Of a DNA stretch of 64,000 nucleotides, positions 12,176-25,229 are shown piece by piece. The notes below the pieces were generated by a model, which was not told the DNA's origin, made no database searches, and was given only the letters and a program-made list of their open reading frames with translations. Made by a program: the position numbers and the translations under genes. Every line of letters begins with the position of its first letter. Position 1 is the stretch's first letter. The stretch spans positions 3,931,908 through 3,995,907 of the forward strand of contig OW203724.1 in NCBI GenBank assembly GCA_934045075.1. The letters are read 5' to 3'. The DNA comes from Yponomeuta sedellus (taxonomy: Eukaryota > Arthropoda > Insecta > Lepidoptera > Yponomeutidae).

Positions 12176-12312
12176 ATGATGAGCCCGTACATCTGGCGCA
12201 CCCTGGACAACAATTGGCAGCTCCCTAACACTGATGGTGAAATGCGTTCACTACGATGCATGGCTTGCCATCGACACGCTAATAAGAATAAGTGTATATG
12301 TTTAAAGTGATA

Positions 12313-12676
12313 CGATATCAACCCTTTTATGTCCCCACTGCTGGGGCATGGGTCTCTTCCTGCATCGCAGAAACGTCAGACCGTACTCCACCAGGGGCTA
12401 AGTCCGGGTTGGTGGAAGATTGTAAGACAGTGGCGGGCCTTACTGTCAGAAGTTATCAAGCCACCCATAAGGCCTCTAACACGGCCTAACGACTGCCATT
12501 ATATAACAGCCGGCAACGGCTTAACGTACCTTGCAAAGCACGGAAGCGCTCGAAAAAAATGCCAATAGCGGTAGTCAGGGGATGGTCACCCATGCAGCAA
12601 CGGACCGCGCCTGTTGTTGTTTAACCTTAGTGATTGATTCCAATCACTCGGTTCCTCTAGGCCACAAGTGCTTCGA
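12313..12676 (-). mobile_element. 5S rRNA-derived SINE, copy 3
   Basis: This minus-strand copy ends (3' end) at the ATGTCCCCACTGCTGGGGCA side. Its 5S-like head is near 12590-12660. It lies head-away from copy 2, about 140 bp from it. Confidence 0.75.
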
Positions 12677-13044
12677 CTCTTCGACGTCGAGATGTTTTAA
12701 GGGACTTCGATTATTTTTTGCCTTTAATGCTTTCCTATGTTTTGAGGGTTCATCTCCTCATTTGTGTACTGGTTGTATTCTACTCATCAATCCAAACAAC
12801 TATTCGTGAAAGGAACTCTGAAGTAATAATAAAAATCTGCAGTGAGAGGAAATAGAAGAGAAAAACAGTTTCATGCATTTTTTTAGGATTTACTTCCTTC
12901 GCAGTGACGTACGTCCGGTTTTGCAGACGCAGATTGTTCTTTTTACTAAGGAAAACGAAGGTTAACGAAAGCTGCCTTTAGAGAATGTGTTTTTGGAGAA
13001 AAAAATAATATTTTTAATAAAAGAATATTATTCCATTTTTGTAA

Positions 13045-13268
13045 TGTGACTTGTATTTCGAATTAACATAACATAACATTTACATACAGGCACATACATT
13101 GCTTCTGGCCCCACACTAGGATACCCTGTGTCGTGGGAACCAAAAACAACGACATCACAATCATGTAAACATCCAAGACCTGGGCTTTCTTTTTGTCCCC
13201 AGCCAGGGTTCGAACCCTGGACCTCTTGCATGGTAGGCAGACGCGCTACCGCTACGCCACAGAGGTCG
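13045..13268 (-). mobile_element. tRNA-derived SINE (family C)
   Basis: On the minus strand, CCTCTGTGGCGTAGCGGTAG and CCAGGGTTCGAACCCTGG make A- and B-box-like elements. The body includes the complement of TACATTGCTTCTGGCCCCAC. A related copy lies at 60545-60738 in the same orientation. Confidence 0.7.
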
Positions 13269-15520
13269 TCAATTGATTTGCAACGCTCTCGATTTGTAAT
13301 CTAACAACACTTTGAGATATGAAAGCCTAGAGCCCTCGAAGGTTCATCGAACTACCTGTTCCTATGACATTGGACACGTCCACATATTCGTACTCATTCA
13401 CAGATACAAAATAAGTTTATGAGTTTCAAAATACGTCCAATATTTTTTTTAATGCAAGAGATTCTAATACACGGCGATTAATAAACCATTTTAAAAATTA
13501 AAATTAAGAACCGGCCATGTGCAACCGCACCGAGGTTTTCTTACAAATTTCTAGGTACTTGTTACATAATTATTATAAAACGTTTAGGAATCGAGTGTCG
13601 CAGTTGTCCGAGCTTTTCCCCGAATTTCTTCTTTTTTTATGATTTAATTACAAATGTATATTTTTCAGATTTATACTTGTATTTGTAGTTTAAGACAAAA
13701 TTACTTGTTCCAGGTCAAGTTCTTAGAAATGCTCTATGAATTTTGATTTCCTAGTGTGTCGCTAAATACGTTTTTTGTGGTATAAACGGCCGTAACTTTT
13801 TTTGGTTCGACGCGTTTCCGGGTTACGGTTTCGCGTTTCTGAGATAAAGGGTCTTGACAGACGGACGTGCGGACCCCAAAGTGATCCTGTAAGGGTTCCG
13901 TTTTACCTTTTGTGGTACAGAACCCTAAAAATGGAAGCCAGGCATTTGAGGCGTGTTGATGCGAATTTAGGATTAAAAACATTACTACTTAAATTTTCAC
14001 TTGCTAGCTAGCCTAATTTAATTTACAATATAGTTCTTACATATTCTAGTATTTCTTGCATACTCATACATAGGTATATATTAAACAAGTCTAATCGCGA
14101 TTGCTTACTTATTCTATTTATATATTAATTATCATAGAAGACAAACAACGAAGTATATTATGATATAAATGTTTTGACAAGTCCTAAGTGATGCGATTTA
14201 CATACAATTCCAATTGTATGGTATTAATTAATTATATTGTCGGGCTAAGAATTAATTGCATATCAGATTAATATTCATCAAATTTTGTAAAAGAGATAAT
14301 ATTTCAATTACATGTTCCTTTCAAGCGTTGTCAATAGGGTAATCTGATCTCGTTTATTTCCATGGACCGATGGTTATTTTGTGTGAGTAACTGGGTTGCT
14401 ACTGAGTAATGGAAATTGTCTATTGACTGTATTTAGTGCAGACGATACTTTACCACTATCTTATCGGCACATTAAATAGGTTTACGGAGAACACCGACTG
14501 TTCAGCTTGGATCAACAAAGATTGGGCTCCTTTGCCATGTTATCTCAAAGTAAAACAACTCTCTGCAAGGCTTTGCTTTCTTAAACTAGAAATGAAACGG
14601 TTCTAATAAATCCAAACATTTTTCTCTCTTTCTCAATTCTAACATTTCATTTATAGAGGCAGAAAGCGGGTGCTCATTCAATTGATCTAACCATTAACAG
14701 AGACCACTGTTGCGCAATGGACGCACCGACCCGTATCTTACTACATGCATACTAGAGGAAGAGGGTATCCAAATAAAATAAATACGCGATTAAAGAACGC
14801 CACCTAGTACAGTTTTACAGTTCAATCAAATCAATCACATTTTCTTAACCAGTCTCACATAACGTACAGTACTAAACATCATAAAAGTCCCTTCGGGAAT
14901 CTACGTTCGCGCAGACTAGGAAGAAGTGTATCGAAAGTACCCGAAGCGATTAGTACATTCAACATGATTAGTACATTTAACCGATACGGTTAAGGTGCAG
15001 AGTTGATTGCCGCAGTAGCGCTACCTATTTCGCTCACGGTAATATTGCCAAACTAATAGTCACCTGCATCGATGACGTTGAATCAACCAATAGCAACAAA
15101 GGCGCGCGGCTTGCCATAAAATGAAACTATCTGATTGGTCGATCAACTTGCCGCACATCCAAAATTTGGTCATCTGCGCAGGTACATCCGCGAGACTTAT
15201 TTCTTGTGTAGCACTGTAACTACGTAGGTAGAGTTTACGCATGTGAAGTTTTATGTTGCTTTGCTATCGACTATACCAGGAGATGTTAGATTGTCGTTGA
15301 CAAACTCCCTATTTTTATTCATGGAACGGGTTACATGATATGACACTACGCAATTCTGTTTTTATTAGGCTGCTTTAATTAATTTTTAAAGCGAGCAAAA
15401 AAAAGAGTCAACGAAACCGGAAGTAAGTGATCAAGTAATATCCTACGAGCTGTTAGTTATTGAATCGTGAATCCTTGAATCGATAAAATAACTCTTAAAA
15501 AATCGATAAAAGAACTCTAA

Positions 15521-15742
15521 TAGTACATTACACAACTAGGGTGGTAATACAAAGAAAGGCCGAGATCGCAGAAGTTTGCGGCCCAAGCTGCAAGCGAGGG
15601 ACGTAAATATGCGATCGAGAGCTTTCTTTATTACCTCCCGTGTTGTGTACATCTTTTTATGTCTACACTTGGCCAGAAAGCGGCTTTTTCCGTACGCGCA
15701 GCGTGCGGAAAAAGCCACTTTATGACCAGGTGTGGCATAAAA
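15521..15742 (-). repeat. Inverted repeat pair member A
   Basis: This is nearly identical, in reverse orientation, to 27154-27374. It carries a strong internal hairpin (GCTTTTTCCG and CGGAAAAAGC). A 60-codon frame is kept open in both copies with one residue changed, but no known protein is recognised. The element class is unknown. Confidence 0.7.
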
Positions 15743-15879
15743 GATATAATATTGTATTTGTTTTTTTACGGAATACTGAGAAGAGGCATGACGACAGTAA
15801 TCAAATATTTAACGATATTAGGGGAAAGTACATATTAAAATGATCTAAAACACTGAATTAGTATTATAAAAAAATGAGG

Positions 15880-16030
15880 TAAAAAAGATAAAAGTACCCG
15901 GAACCGGCGTGCGTGCATGCAACGACTTATGAACGTTGATGAAGCAAAGGTGACCTATCAGGATCGTGGCAAGTGACAGTCCCTGGTCTCTGCCTACCCC
16001 TCTGGGATACAGGTGTGAGGTTATGTATGT
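15880..16030 (+). mobile_element. LINE 3' end fragment
   Basis: The stretch GGAACCGGCGTGCGTGCATG to GGATACAGGTGTGAGGTTAT is the 3' tail seen after the RT-like fragment at 17585. Only the tail is present. Confidence 0.6.
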
Positions 16031-16255
16031 ATGTGTACTAAAAATTACCCATTTCGTGTCAAGACGTGACTTTGACGGAGTTTGCCCCGTCATCGGCTGG
16101 TTGCCATATCAAAAAGAAATATGTAGAAGCAAATAACAACTATCGTGTTACTGTTATAATTCATCATACTTATTATAATTGTGTTGAAAGATTATTAGTC
16201 TCTTGGGGCTGTTTGTCATACCTGACAATCAAAGTAAAACTAAAAACTAGTAAAA

Positions 16256-16375
16256 ACTCACTGATGCCGTGAGTCGCCCATTGGCTCAATTGGTAGAGCG
16301 CTGGTACGGATAGCCAGAGGTTGCGGGTTCGAATCCCGGCATGGGTGAAATTTTTAGCCTCTAAATAGGTTTTTA
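16256..16375 (+). mobile_element. tRNA-like SINE (family T), 5'-truncated
   Basis: Only the tRNA-like module (16273-16346) and the short TTTTAGCCTCTAAATAGG tail are present. The module keeps paired acceptor, D, anticodon and T stems by eye. The anticodon loop reads ACGGATA, which lacks the usual U33, arguing against a functional tRNA gene. Confidence 0.7.
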
Positions 16376-17267
16376 ACTAGGCGTGACATCAGATTCGATG
16401 CCATGACACTGCGAGCTGTTTTTCCGCAGATTTAAAATAATTTTCGGAAAATTGCTTTAATTCGATTAACTTTAGTTTATTACTGAAATATAAGTTTTTT
16501 TAAATAATAAAGTGCCCCCAAATTATGAAAGAGGATTTAAAAATCTTTCGTCACGCCTATTCCAGCCATTTTTTTTTCTTTCTAAAATATTAAATGTATT
16601 TTTATTTAAGTGTGAAACGGTCGTTAGGAGGTTGAATTAGTTACACACTTATTAACAAAAATACAAGAAGTCAATAAGTATTATTAATTTATAATTGTAC
16701 AATTATCTTAACACCTTAAAAAAAGTATCATCTGTAACAATATTCAGGACAAAGTCCATTCCTTCCTATGTGTCGTCCCGCTGACATTACGTAGTCTTTA
16801 CCTCGCCTAGCCTTGATGCAAATTGTTATCCTCGATATTAATTTAAACATTATTTTTTCTTTGATTACGACCATTACTTACTAGGCTTTTTGTCGGAAGA
16901 GTCCGACCTGGGAGCTATTCTCACTTCATTAGCAAATAAGTCGTATACGACTCTGAGGCTTATGACTTGGAATTCTACATAAAAAGTCGAGCGACAGCCA
17001 AAATCTGTATTCTGAACGCCATGATAGATTGAATTCGAATGAGAAAATAAATGTCTAATAACTCAATTATTTTTATGCGACAAATGTCTAGCACTTCGAA
17101 TATTTTACGTATACGCTTTCAATTCGGCCTCCAGGTTTTGCTCTGATTCGCAGAGCTTAATCATGGTGAGCAGAGACGGAGCGCGCCTAGTAACTTTATC
17201 CGGTCGTAATCAAATAATGTGTAGTACTTACGAAAGTTTTGGTTCAAAACTTATTTTATCTTTACAG

Positions 17268-17405
17268 GTTTTAAAAATGTACGCCTGGGAGCCCAGTTTC
17301 GAAGATCAAGTACACAAAATAAGGAACAAGGAAATGAATGTGTTGAAACAGACTGCCTATTTGAATTCAGCCACGTCGTTTATATGGTCTTGTGCGCCGT
17401 TCTTG
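17268..17405 (+). CDS. MRP: MRP1-like ABC transporter, exon: coupling loop to TMD1 helix
   Basis: The exon encodes VLKMYAWEPSFEDQVHKIRN through SFIWSCAPFL. The KMYAWE motif is a hallmark of ABCC intracellular loops. The acceptor is TTTACAG at 17267, the donor is GTAAGT, and 138 nt are in phase 0 at both ends. It immediately precedes the first pair of alternative exons. Confidence 0.96.
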
Positions 17406-17584
17406 GTAAGTTTTTCTTGTCAATTAATATAAGTTTCTTTTTAGTGAGTGGTTAGTGGAGGGCGTTAAAAAAAACTATTTTGCTCGCTCGTAAGATGATA
17501 AGCTGCAAAGACATTATTGTATCGAACTACGAACAGCTTAATTACAAAAGCAAAGGAACTTAAGATCAGTTACTTTGATAATAA

Positions 17585-18075
17585 TCTGGCTGGTCATTAA
17601 TGTATGGTAGCGAGACTTGGGTGTGGCAAAAGAAGCAAGAAAGTAGAATTAATGCAGTAGAAATGAGGTCCTTGAGAAGTATGCGTAGTGTTACTTTGAA
17701 TGACAGGATACGCATTAGTCTGATTAGAGAACGTTGTGGACTGAAAGAGGATGTAGTGACTAGAATTGAGAAAGGAATGTTGCGTTGGTTTGGACATGTG
17801 TAGAGAATGAAGGAAGAAAGATTGACGAAACAAATATATATTGCGAATGTGAGTGGAAGGGCTGGTAAGCGGTATGGCGGACATACATCGACCAAATAGG
17901 GGATGTATTAGCAAAGGGGAAGATAAAAAGTACTCGGAACCGGCGTGCGCGCATGCAACGACTTATGAACGTTGATGAAGCGAAGGTGATCTGTCAGGAT
18001 CGTGGCAAGTGGCGGTCCCTGGTCTCTGCCTACCCCTCTGGGATACAGGCGTGAGGTTATGTATGTATATGTGTA
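17585..18075 (+). mobile_element. RTE-like LINE 3' fragment
   Basis: The frame 17600-17803 reads MYGSETWVWQKK, AVEMRSLRSM and GMLRWFGHV, a C-terminal reverse-transcriptase motif series common in insect RTE-like LINEs. The untranslated tail (GGAACCGGCGTGCGCGCATG to GTGAGGTTATGTATG) follows. Most of the element is missing. Confidence 0.7.
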
Positions 18076-18119
18076 TGCAATACTTAGACTACCCTCACTG
18101 AGTCTGAGAGTCCTATCTC

Positions 18120-18270
18120 TCACCACTCTCTAGAGGGGAAAGATCAAAGGGGAAAGGGGAACGATCTGTCAAAGAAAGGGGAAAGGGGAACGATCTGTCA
18201 GGATCGTGGCAAGTGGCAGTCCCTGGTCTCTGCATACCCCTTTGGGATACATGCGTAAGGTTATGTATGC
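18120..18270 (+). mobile_element. LINE 3' tail with short internal duplication
   Basis: AAAGGGGAAAGGGGAACGAT followed by CTGTCA occurs twice in tandem. The LINE tail of the 17585 type then follows, ending near GGTTATGTATGC. This looks like a second partial insertion or local duplication. Confidence 0.5.
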
Positions 18271-18599
18271 ATGGTTATTAATCGTTTTGTATTTTTTTAT
18301 TTGTCAACTCGTTTTATTGTATGCCCCAAACGCGAAGGGAGTTTAACTTAGTACGCAGAAAAAAAAACGCAGAACTTTAATCATATGATACTGATATTAT
18401 ATATATTGAATAGACTAGAACTTTAATCGATTTCCGCTAAAAATGGCCGGTTTTGGCGAAATGTGATTAAAGTCCTTGGTGGTTGATTGTAGGTTCTAGA
18501 CTGTAGATTCTAATAATAGTTGTCACAGTTGTTAAGATTTCTCATGTTCACTATGAGGTCAAAACGTATTATAAAATTAGTTAGGATTTTTTTTCTATT

Positions 18600-18800
18600 G
18601 GTGGCGCTAGTTAGTGCCCCGAAGCGCCTTAAGTTCTTGCCTACCAGTGGAGGTCTAGGGTACGAATCCTGAGAGCCGCTATTCTTTGTCACATGGCCTC
18701 AGTCTGGGTGTTTTCCCGTGTTTGTGATGTGCTTATCAGGTTACCACAGCACAGAGTATCCTAGTTTTGAACTGGTATTAATAATCGTGTTGTGAGAAAG
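18600..18800 (+). mobile_element. Possible tRNA-derived SINE, decayed
   Basis: The stretch GGTCTAGGGTACGAATCCTG resembles a B-box region. The following CAGTCTGGGTGTTTTCCCGT body is shared with 58765-58870. No clear A-box or ends were found. Confidence 0.4.
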
Positions 18801-19504
18801 TTATTAAAATTGTATTGGTTACAATAAAGCTCAAAATTATTAATAATATGTATATATTATGCTTATGAAGAAAGAAAGTAATTGACGTGTTCCGGTTTTA
18901 ATAACTCCTTTTAGGCTGATTATGTTTGGTTCATGCATGGTTAAAGATATCAATCAATGTTGGTTATATACTCATATCTTGACGATTGATGTGTAGATTT
19001 GTGTTATCTTTATTGTTCTATTTAGCCTTTTAATCTGTGTGATATCAGGTTGTAAGCCGAAATCAGTACTATCTGTTTATCGATTGAAGTCTTTATTATA
19101 ATTGCGTAGCTTATTACTGTATCAAAGATTACACCTGTCAGGGCAGCTGTCAATTGACCAAAGTGCATATGATTAAAACAACTGACAGCTGGTAACACTT
19201 AATTAACAGATTGTTTGTGTAAGACAAACCGTGGGTAAGACTTTCTGAACAATCAATAAAATGAATGACGCGCACTACTGCACTCCACTGCGGACACAAA
19301 CCGGAACACATTGTTTCGCCACAGGGTACCTACACCTCCGGTCGTAGGGGTATAGGGTCGCCCACGTAGTACTCCAGCTGAAGTCTCCACAGCGGACTTC
19401 CCGGTGTAGCCAAAATCCTTGTTAATCGTGCCAAGGATAGATACAGTCTGTTAGCTTTTAGAATATACCTCGGCTCCTATTGGATAGAATCGGATATATT
19501 CGTG

Positions 19505-19867
<363 letters not shown>

Positions 19868-19868
<1 letters not shown>

Positions 19869-20082
19869 AGATCTCGTTAGCCCTATACTAAGTACAACTA
19901 AATGACTTGTGTTATAGGTGCTAACTCGACGATAGATTTAATACAATAAATACATAGTTAACATCCAAGACCCAAGATGTACTATAAAAGTTCGTTTCCT
20001 AGTTTGACCCGGCCGGGGATCGAACCCGAGACCTTCGGTTTTACACTCAGCGTGCCAAACCGCTGCGCCACCGAGGCCGTCT
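19868..20082 (-). mobile_element. tRNA-derived SINE (family G)
   Basis: On the minus strand the head reads CCTCGGTGGCGCAGCGGTTT with B-box CTCGGGTTCGATCCCCGG. The body passes through the complement of GTGTTATAGGTGCTAACTCG. Its 3' end joins directly to the compound microsatellite at 19505-19868. Related copies are at 63522 and, truncated, at 4140. Confidence 0.75.
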
Positions 20083-20495
20083 ATAGATATATCGGAACTA
20101 ATATGACACTTAATTTCGAAATCGGAGCTAATATGACACTCACGGAACTATACAGAGCAGCAAGTAGTATTACACTCGAGTGCTTTCGGCGAAAACCGAA
20201 GCCTACTCTAGAGCCCGAGGTATATTCTAAAAGCTAACAGACTATACTATGTCTTTCCTTGGAACTTAGTCCTCTGATGAGCGCAGCGACCTTACACACT
20301 CGACTGAACATTTTACAGACTTGTCGTTATAGCTAATAAGTCTGGACTTATCCAACAATGTGATGACTGAGTACTGAAATGCGCAATCGTAGATATATTT
20401 CTGAGTATTGGCACTGGTGGCTGTTTTATATGAAATAATTACCTTTTACTGAAAAAGGCCTATGTTCATGTGTTGTGAAAATGTTTCTGTTTAAG

Positions 20496-20645
20496 GTGAC
20501 CTTCTTAACTTTCTTCACATACGTGATATCAGACCCTGAGAACAACCGGGTGGACGCAAAAACAATATTCGTCTCCATTTCCCTGTTCTCGATAATGCAC
20601 ATGCCGATTGGCCTGCTGCCCCTGATCATTGTGTCCGTCATCGAG
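20496..20645 (+). CDS. MRP: MRP1-like transporter, alternative exon A of position 1
   Basis: The exon encodes VTFLTFFTYVISDPENNRVD followed by a SISLFSIMHMPIGLLPLIIV-type helix. It is 150 nt (50 codons), phase 0 to 0, with acceptor TTTAAG at 20495 and donor GTAGAC. It occupies the same place in the protein as exon B at 21450, covering the last TMD1 helices and the short extracellular loop between them. It is the more diverged copy. Inclusion of one copy per transcript is inferred from homology. Confidence 0.88.
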
Positions 20646-20840
20646 GTAGACCGCCATAGCACCAAAACACGCTTCTCGGTCTTGGTCCATCAATACTAAC
20701 AAATCATTAAACTCTTCTCTTTTTTTCTGTTGGTATCTTGACAAGCAGGGGGCGATGGCAAAGCACGGAACGTTTTTTGTCTCGAGTTTATTATCTCTGG
20801 ATATGCGGCAAATCGAAATAGTTCTGTCGCGTTGACTGCT

Positions 20841-21049
20841 TAGGCTGACCGTATATATGTTTTCCGCATTTGTTTTCCGAATTCGGGTTCTCGAATGCTT
20901 CAAAATCTATATAGAATGCATTGACTACATGCATACATACGTTTTATTGCCGTACGGATTTTTTTCCGCACTTGAAGCATTCGAGAACCCGAATACGGAA
21001 TACGAATGCGGTAAACGTGTGCGGAAAAGATATGTATGCGGCCGGCCTA
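20841..21049. repeat. Hairpin-forming inverted repeat between alternative exons
   Basis: Arms of about 60-78 nt pair with gaps. The core TTCGGGTTCTCGAATGCTTC is perfect, and the ends are TAGGCTGACC and GGCCGGCCTA. It lies in the 804-bp intron between the two alternative exons. It is probably a MITE. Any effect on splicing is speculation. Confidence 0.6.
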
Positions 21050-21449
21050 AATAATGGCTAATAATATGACTCTGTCTCCGTAGTTACAATTCCGAATGCA
21101 GTTCGGACTATTTTAGTTGCATAAATTGATTATTACGACTATTTGTAACTAACATTGAGTCGAGTGACAAGATTGTCTATGTAGAAACAAAATGAAGTAT
21201 CTATTTTGCAGATAACGTGAATTTTACCGTAGGTGCTGTTATTTAAAGGATTGCGTTGATGCGCACAGCAATCAACTTGAACGAATCAGTTGAATCTCTT
21301 ATTGCATCTTCATCGCCAGCAAACATTTGAGGCACAAAGCACACCGTCGTCGGTGTAAACGTTGAAAAAGAAAATGCTTCTGAAGCCTACGAAGAGTCAA
21401 ATTTGTATTTGTAGAGTGATTTATAACATGTATCGGTTGCATCCCATAG

Positions 21450-21659
<210 letters not shown>

Positions 21660-22433
21660 TAATTGTCAAAAATAATTATTAACGCGTGATCGTTGATTAT
21701 TGGTTTGCTTGGCTTTTAATGCTGAAAATAAGTCGTGTTCTACTAAAGATTGTACTACTTAGGGTGAATGCTCTCGATACAAATAAAATGCCAGAATTTT
21801 GCTAAACTTGCCCGGTAGTTTATCTGATGATATTATTGCATGGCAATATAATATCCTTAATGTTATTTATAAAGAGTCGATCCCACTAAAACACTCTTAA
21901 GACGGAGTTAAGCAGATTTAGAACAGGAATTCTTCTCAAAAACCGGCTTTAATTTCGGTGTCCAGAGTGTTCAGTGGATAGTACTTTAAACGTGTCTAAG
22001 CTCTATTATTTATTAGTTAAATTTGTTATATGTTAAAATATTTTTGCATTTTTTTGGACTCTTTTAAAGCGTCTTCAGGTTGTTGTTACGTCTCAGGCTT
22101 ACATTATTGTGATTGAAAAAATAAAATACTATTGATAAATATTACATTTTATTCTCAAAATTGACGAAGTAAACATGGAATAGGAAAATTTATACATACG
22201 TAAAGAACTCACGAAAATATAACGCTTGGAAAATAATCCGCGCCGGGACACATCCGACGCAAAGGTGTTAATTAATAATTTTGCGCTTTCTGTATGAGTT
22301 TTATGGGTGCAATAAAATAGATAAAAATAGATAAGTAAAGGTTCCGCAGTTGAAACTGTATTCGAGATGTTCGCTTCTTTAGGAGTACAAGCTTTGTAAA
22401 ACACGTTATACCTACATGTTTTTGTATCATCGT

Positions 22434-22495
22434 CAGGCTATACTAGTCCACTGCTGGACATAGCCCTCCCCTAAAGAGCGCCGCGCTGCGCTATC
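22434..22495 (-). mobile_element. SINE/LINE tail fragment
   Basis: CTAGTCCACTGCTGGACATA and GCCCTCCCCTAAAGAGCG are the reverse complement of the tail found at 3726 and 31905. Only this tail is present. Confidence 0.55.
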
Positions 22496-23269
22496 ATGTT
22501 TTTGTATGTTTCGGTCTATCTTAACAGCTGCTCTTTCGTGCATATCGTCGAAAAGTATTCAGAATATCTCTCAACATTCCTCATGTACAGCATGTTACGA
22601 ATTAATTGCTGGATGATTCAATGCTATTTCATCTTTTAGAGATATTGTGAGTAATAGCCTTTATTTATTACATAAAATCTGGTAGCAGCCCAAAGGAAAG
22701 CAAGTAGTCAGACCTGGCTTGTTCCAGAACGTAGAGCAAAGACATTGTTGAATGATAACACTTGCCTTTAGCCTTTAGCCTGCTGCTAAAAAAAGCCTGC
22801 ATCGAGCTATCCCGCGAAATAAGGTTTACTATAGACAAACATTTTGAGGTGGATATTTCAGGTAATGGTAACTAACTGTGACATTACTTCACCTATGCAT
22901 TGCATGCAGCCCAATTGGGAAATATCAATAATGATGACAAAACATGAACACACTGGTGATGTCCTTGTTTATTAATAATAATAAATTATTATATAAGGGT
23001 TCAATTGTTTATTATATAAGGTCTCTTGACGGTAAAGTGAATGCGTTGCTAACTCGAAACATTTCAATTAACATTTCGGCTTGTACCAAATTGTTTCTAA
23101 TTCATGTACGTTGGTTAAAGAATTTAGGACGCGTTTGATTTGCCGAACATTTGTGTTGGACTTTTACTTTCTTTAACAAGTAAGTTACAGGCAGAATAGT
23201 GTAAACACCCATGAATGAAACATTGTAACAGCTATTGTTAATCATACCACATGCAAACATTAATTGTTT

Positions 23270-23420
23270 GTAGATAATTCAATCATAAACCAACGACCAG
23301 CCACAAGATGGACAGAAGACCTCATCCAAGTATCAGGAAGACGCTGGATGCTAGCCATGGAGGAGGCCTATATCCAGCAGTGGACTTCTTGTGGCTGTAT
23401 GACGAATTCAATAAACATAA
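23270..23420 (+). mobile_element. LINE reverse-transcriptase C-terminal fragment
   Basis: The frame reads RPATRWTEDLIQVSGRRWML followed by EEAYIQQWT. This matches the C-terminal end of RTE-like LINE polyproteins (RW..D....G..W.....EEA..QQW). Nothing else of the element is nearby. Confidence 0.6.
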
Positions 23421-23570
23421 AATTAATTTTCTTTCCGGGATTTGAACAACCAGCATTGTTTATTTACAATTCAATAAATATTGTCTTTAATTTCTAATTT
23501 TGAGAACTTTATCTGCTTGTAGCTTGCCTAACTGTGAGGGTTTGACACTAACGTCCGTTGCATTTTCCAG

Positions 23571-23655
23571 ACGTCAGTGGGTATAAAGAGGTTGAATAAG
23601 TTTATGAACTGCGAGGAGCTGGACCAGAGCGCTGTGGACCACGATCCTAACGAAC
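23571..23655 (+). CDS. MRP: MRP1-like ABC transporter, exon: TMD1-NBD1 linker
   Basis: The exon encodes TSVGIKRLNKFMNCEELDQS then AVDHDPNE, the linker after TMD1 in ABCC proteins (ASV.LKRL..FL..EEL). It is 85 nt, phase 0 in and 1 out, with acceptor TTTTCCAG and donor GTAAGT. It accepts either alternative exon upstream in frame. Confidence 0.93.
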
Positions 23656-24539
23656 GTAAGTTCTTCTTGGCCAGTCCCTGGCGTTGGACACAGAAAAGGC
23701 GAGCAAAAGACGCGTCGTCCTTTCAATTCATGTTTATACAAAATGTACTGAATGGACGGGTTGAAACCCTTACAGTAGAGATCGGGCGGGGGCGCTCTTT
23801 GTTTGTGAGTTAATACAACTCATTGCGTCTTTTCACGCCCTCGACTGTCGACCTTTCTTGTATCCCACACTTTCGCTTGTAAGGTATAGTCATAGGCTAG
23901 CCCTATATTAAACCTTTCAAGTAATCTTTATAGGAAATATGGTATTCGGTGTTCCATAAGTAGGTATAAAATATGCTGAAGGTCAACTTACTCGCGAAGA
24001 AACTTATTTCTTGTAGTTTTTCCATTAAATTTTAAATGTTATCCGGTATATCGGATGTATGTCCATATATGTGTCCATATGTGACATATATGTCCACGCA
24101 GACTGCTCACTTTCTGTCGGTCCATATTTGGTCGCGTTGGGCCGATAGTGCGCTCACTAAGTAGATAAGATTGGTCGACTGTTCACGACGTATATTATAC
24201 CTAGTTAGTTACTACCTTTGAAACTACCTTCTCTAACCAAGAGAAAGGTCATATGATGAAGGTTACAATAAAGTAGTAGGGTAGTACGATGGCACGAGTC
24301 ACGCGTTGTGGCAATAAAATATTAGAATTTGACCACTATTGTACTGGGAAGTCGCGAATTTTGACATTTCAAACTCGTGCATCGTACTACCCAGGCAGAA
24401 ACGCTGTTATTACGGGTCAGCTGGCCTGCTTCTCGCTAGCACATGCTAAACATTTTTAGTGATTGGTTTTTTTTTTTTTTTTTATAAATGTAGTCTAACG
24501 TTTCCCTAGTTAATAAAATAACCGACATATAAGACATAT

Positions 24540-24760
24540 TGAATTTTTTGGTACCCTATGGGATAGGTGGGCGAGACTTGCCACTGAGTGGGTGCCACAA
24601 GGCGGTCGTCGCAGGAGAGGTAGGCCAAGAAAACGTTGGCGAGACGATCTCGACCGACACATGACCATTCCGAAGACCACTCCGGGTCTGAGGTGGCACA
24701 AGACAGAAACATCTGGTCTGAGTTGGGGGGGGGGGCTTTGCCCAGCAGGATCATTTTACC
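24540..24760 (+). mobile_element. LINE reverse-transcriptase C-terminal fragment
   Basis: The frame contains GGRRRRGRPRKRWRDDLDRH, a tail motif of many insect LINE polyproteins, followed by W-rich sequence and a G-run. It is heavily truncated. Confidence 0.6.
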
Positions 24761-25229
24761 CCATAGGATCTAAATAAGTTATTCTTAAATAAATGGCAGG
24801 TGTTTTTAAACTTTGTCTATTAAATTTATGTTATATTACATCAATTAAATTTAATTTTGCCTTGAATTGGGCGCCATATACCAAAACCACAGCAGCATAT
24901 ATTCGTAAATGTACTGTAAAATATAGGTTTCCAATTATGACTGTAGATCATAAAAATCATATAAATGGTTTGGGCTATAATTTTACTGATAGTAACGCAA
25001 TAAAGATGATTAACAAATCGAATAGAAGTGTTTTCTAATACTTCAAAATGAACATTAGGAGTTTTTCTAGCACGTGATTAGAATAACTTTTCGACTGGTA
25101 AAGTATGAAGGCATGTCAAAATAAACTTATTCTAAGAATTCATCCACTGATTTCGTCAAAGTCCAATTAATTTCATTAAATAAAAATAAAATATGTTAAT
25201 ATAATGTCAACAAAAATAAATTAAAATTA

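Noticed and set aside
13205..13268. Possible minus-strand tRNA gene
   Set aside because: The A- and B-box-like parts continue into a repeat body shared with 60545-60738, so it is a SINE.
15536..15718. 60-codon frame shared with 27178-27360
   Set aside because: It lies in a dispersed inverted repeat and resembles no protein I know. It is kept as a finding, not called as a gene.
16273..16346. Possible functional tRNA gene
   Set aside because: The fold is tRNA-like, but the loop ACGGATA lacks U33 and identical modules occur at many loci inside a larger repeat, so it is the head of a SINE.
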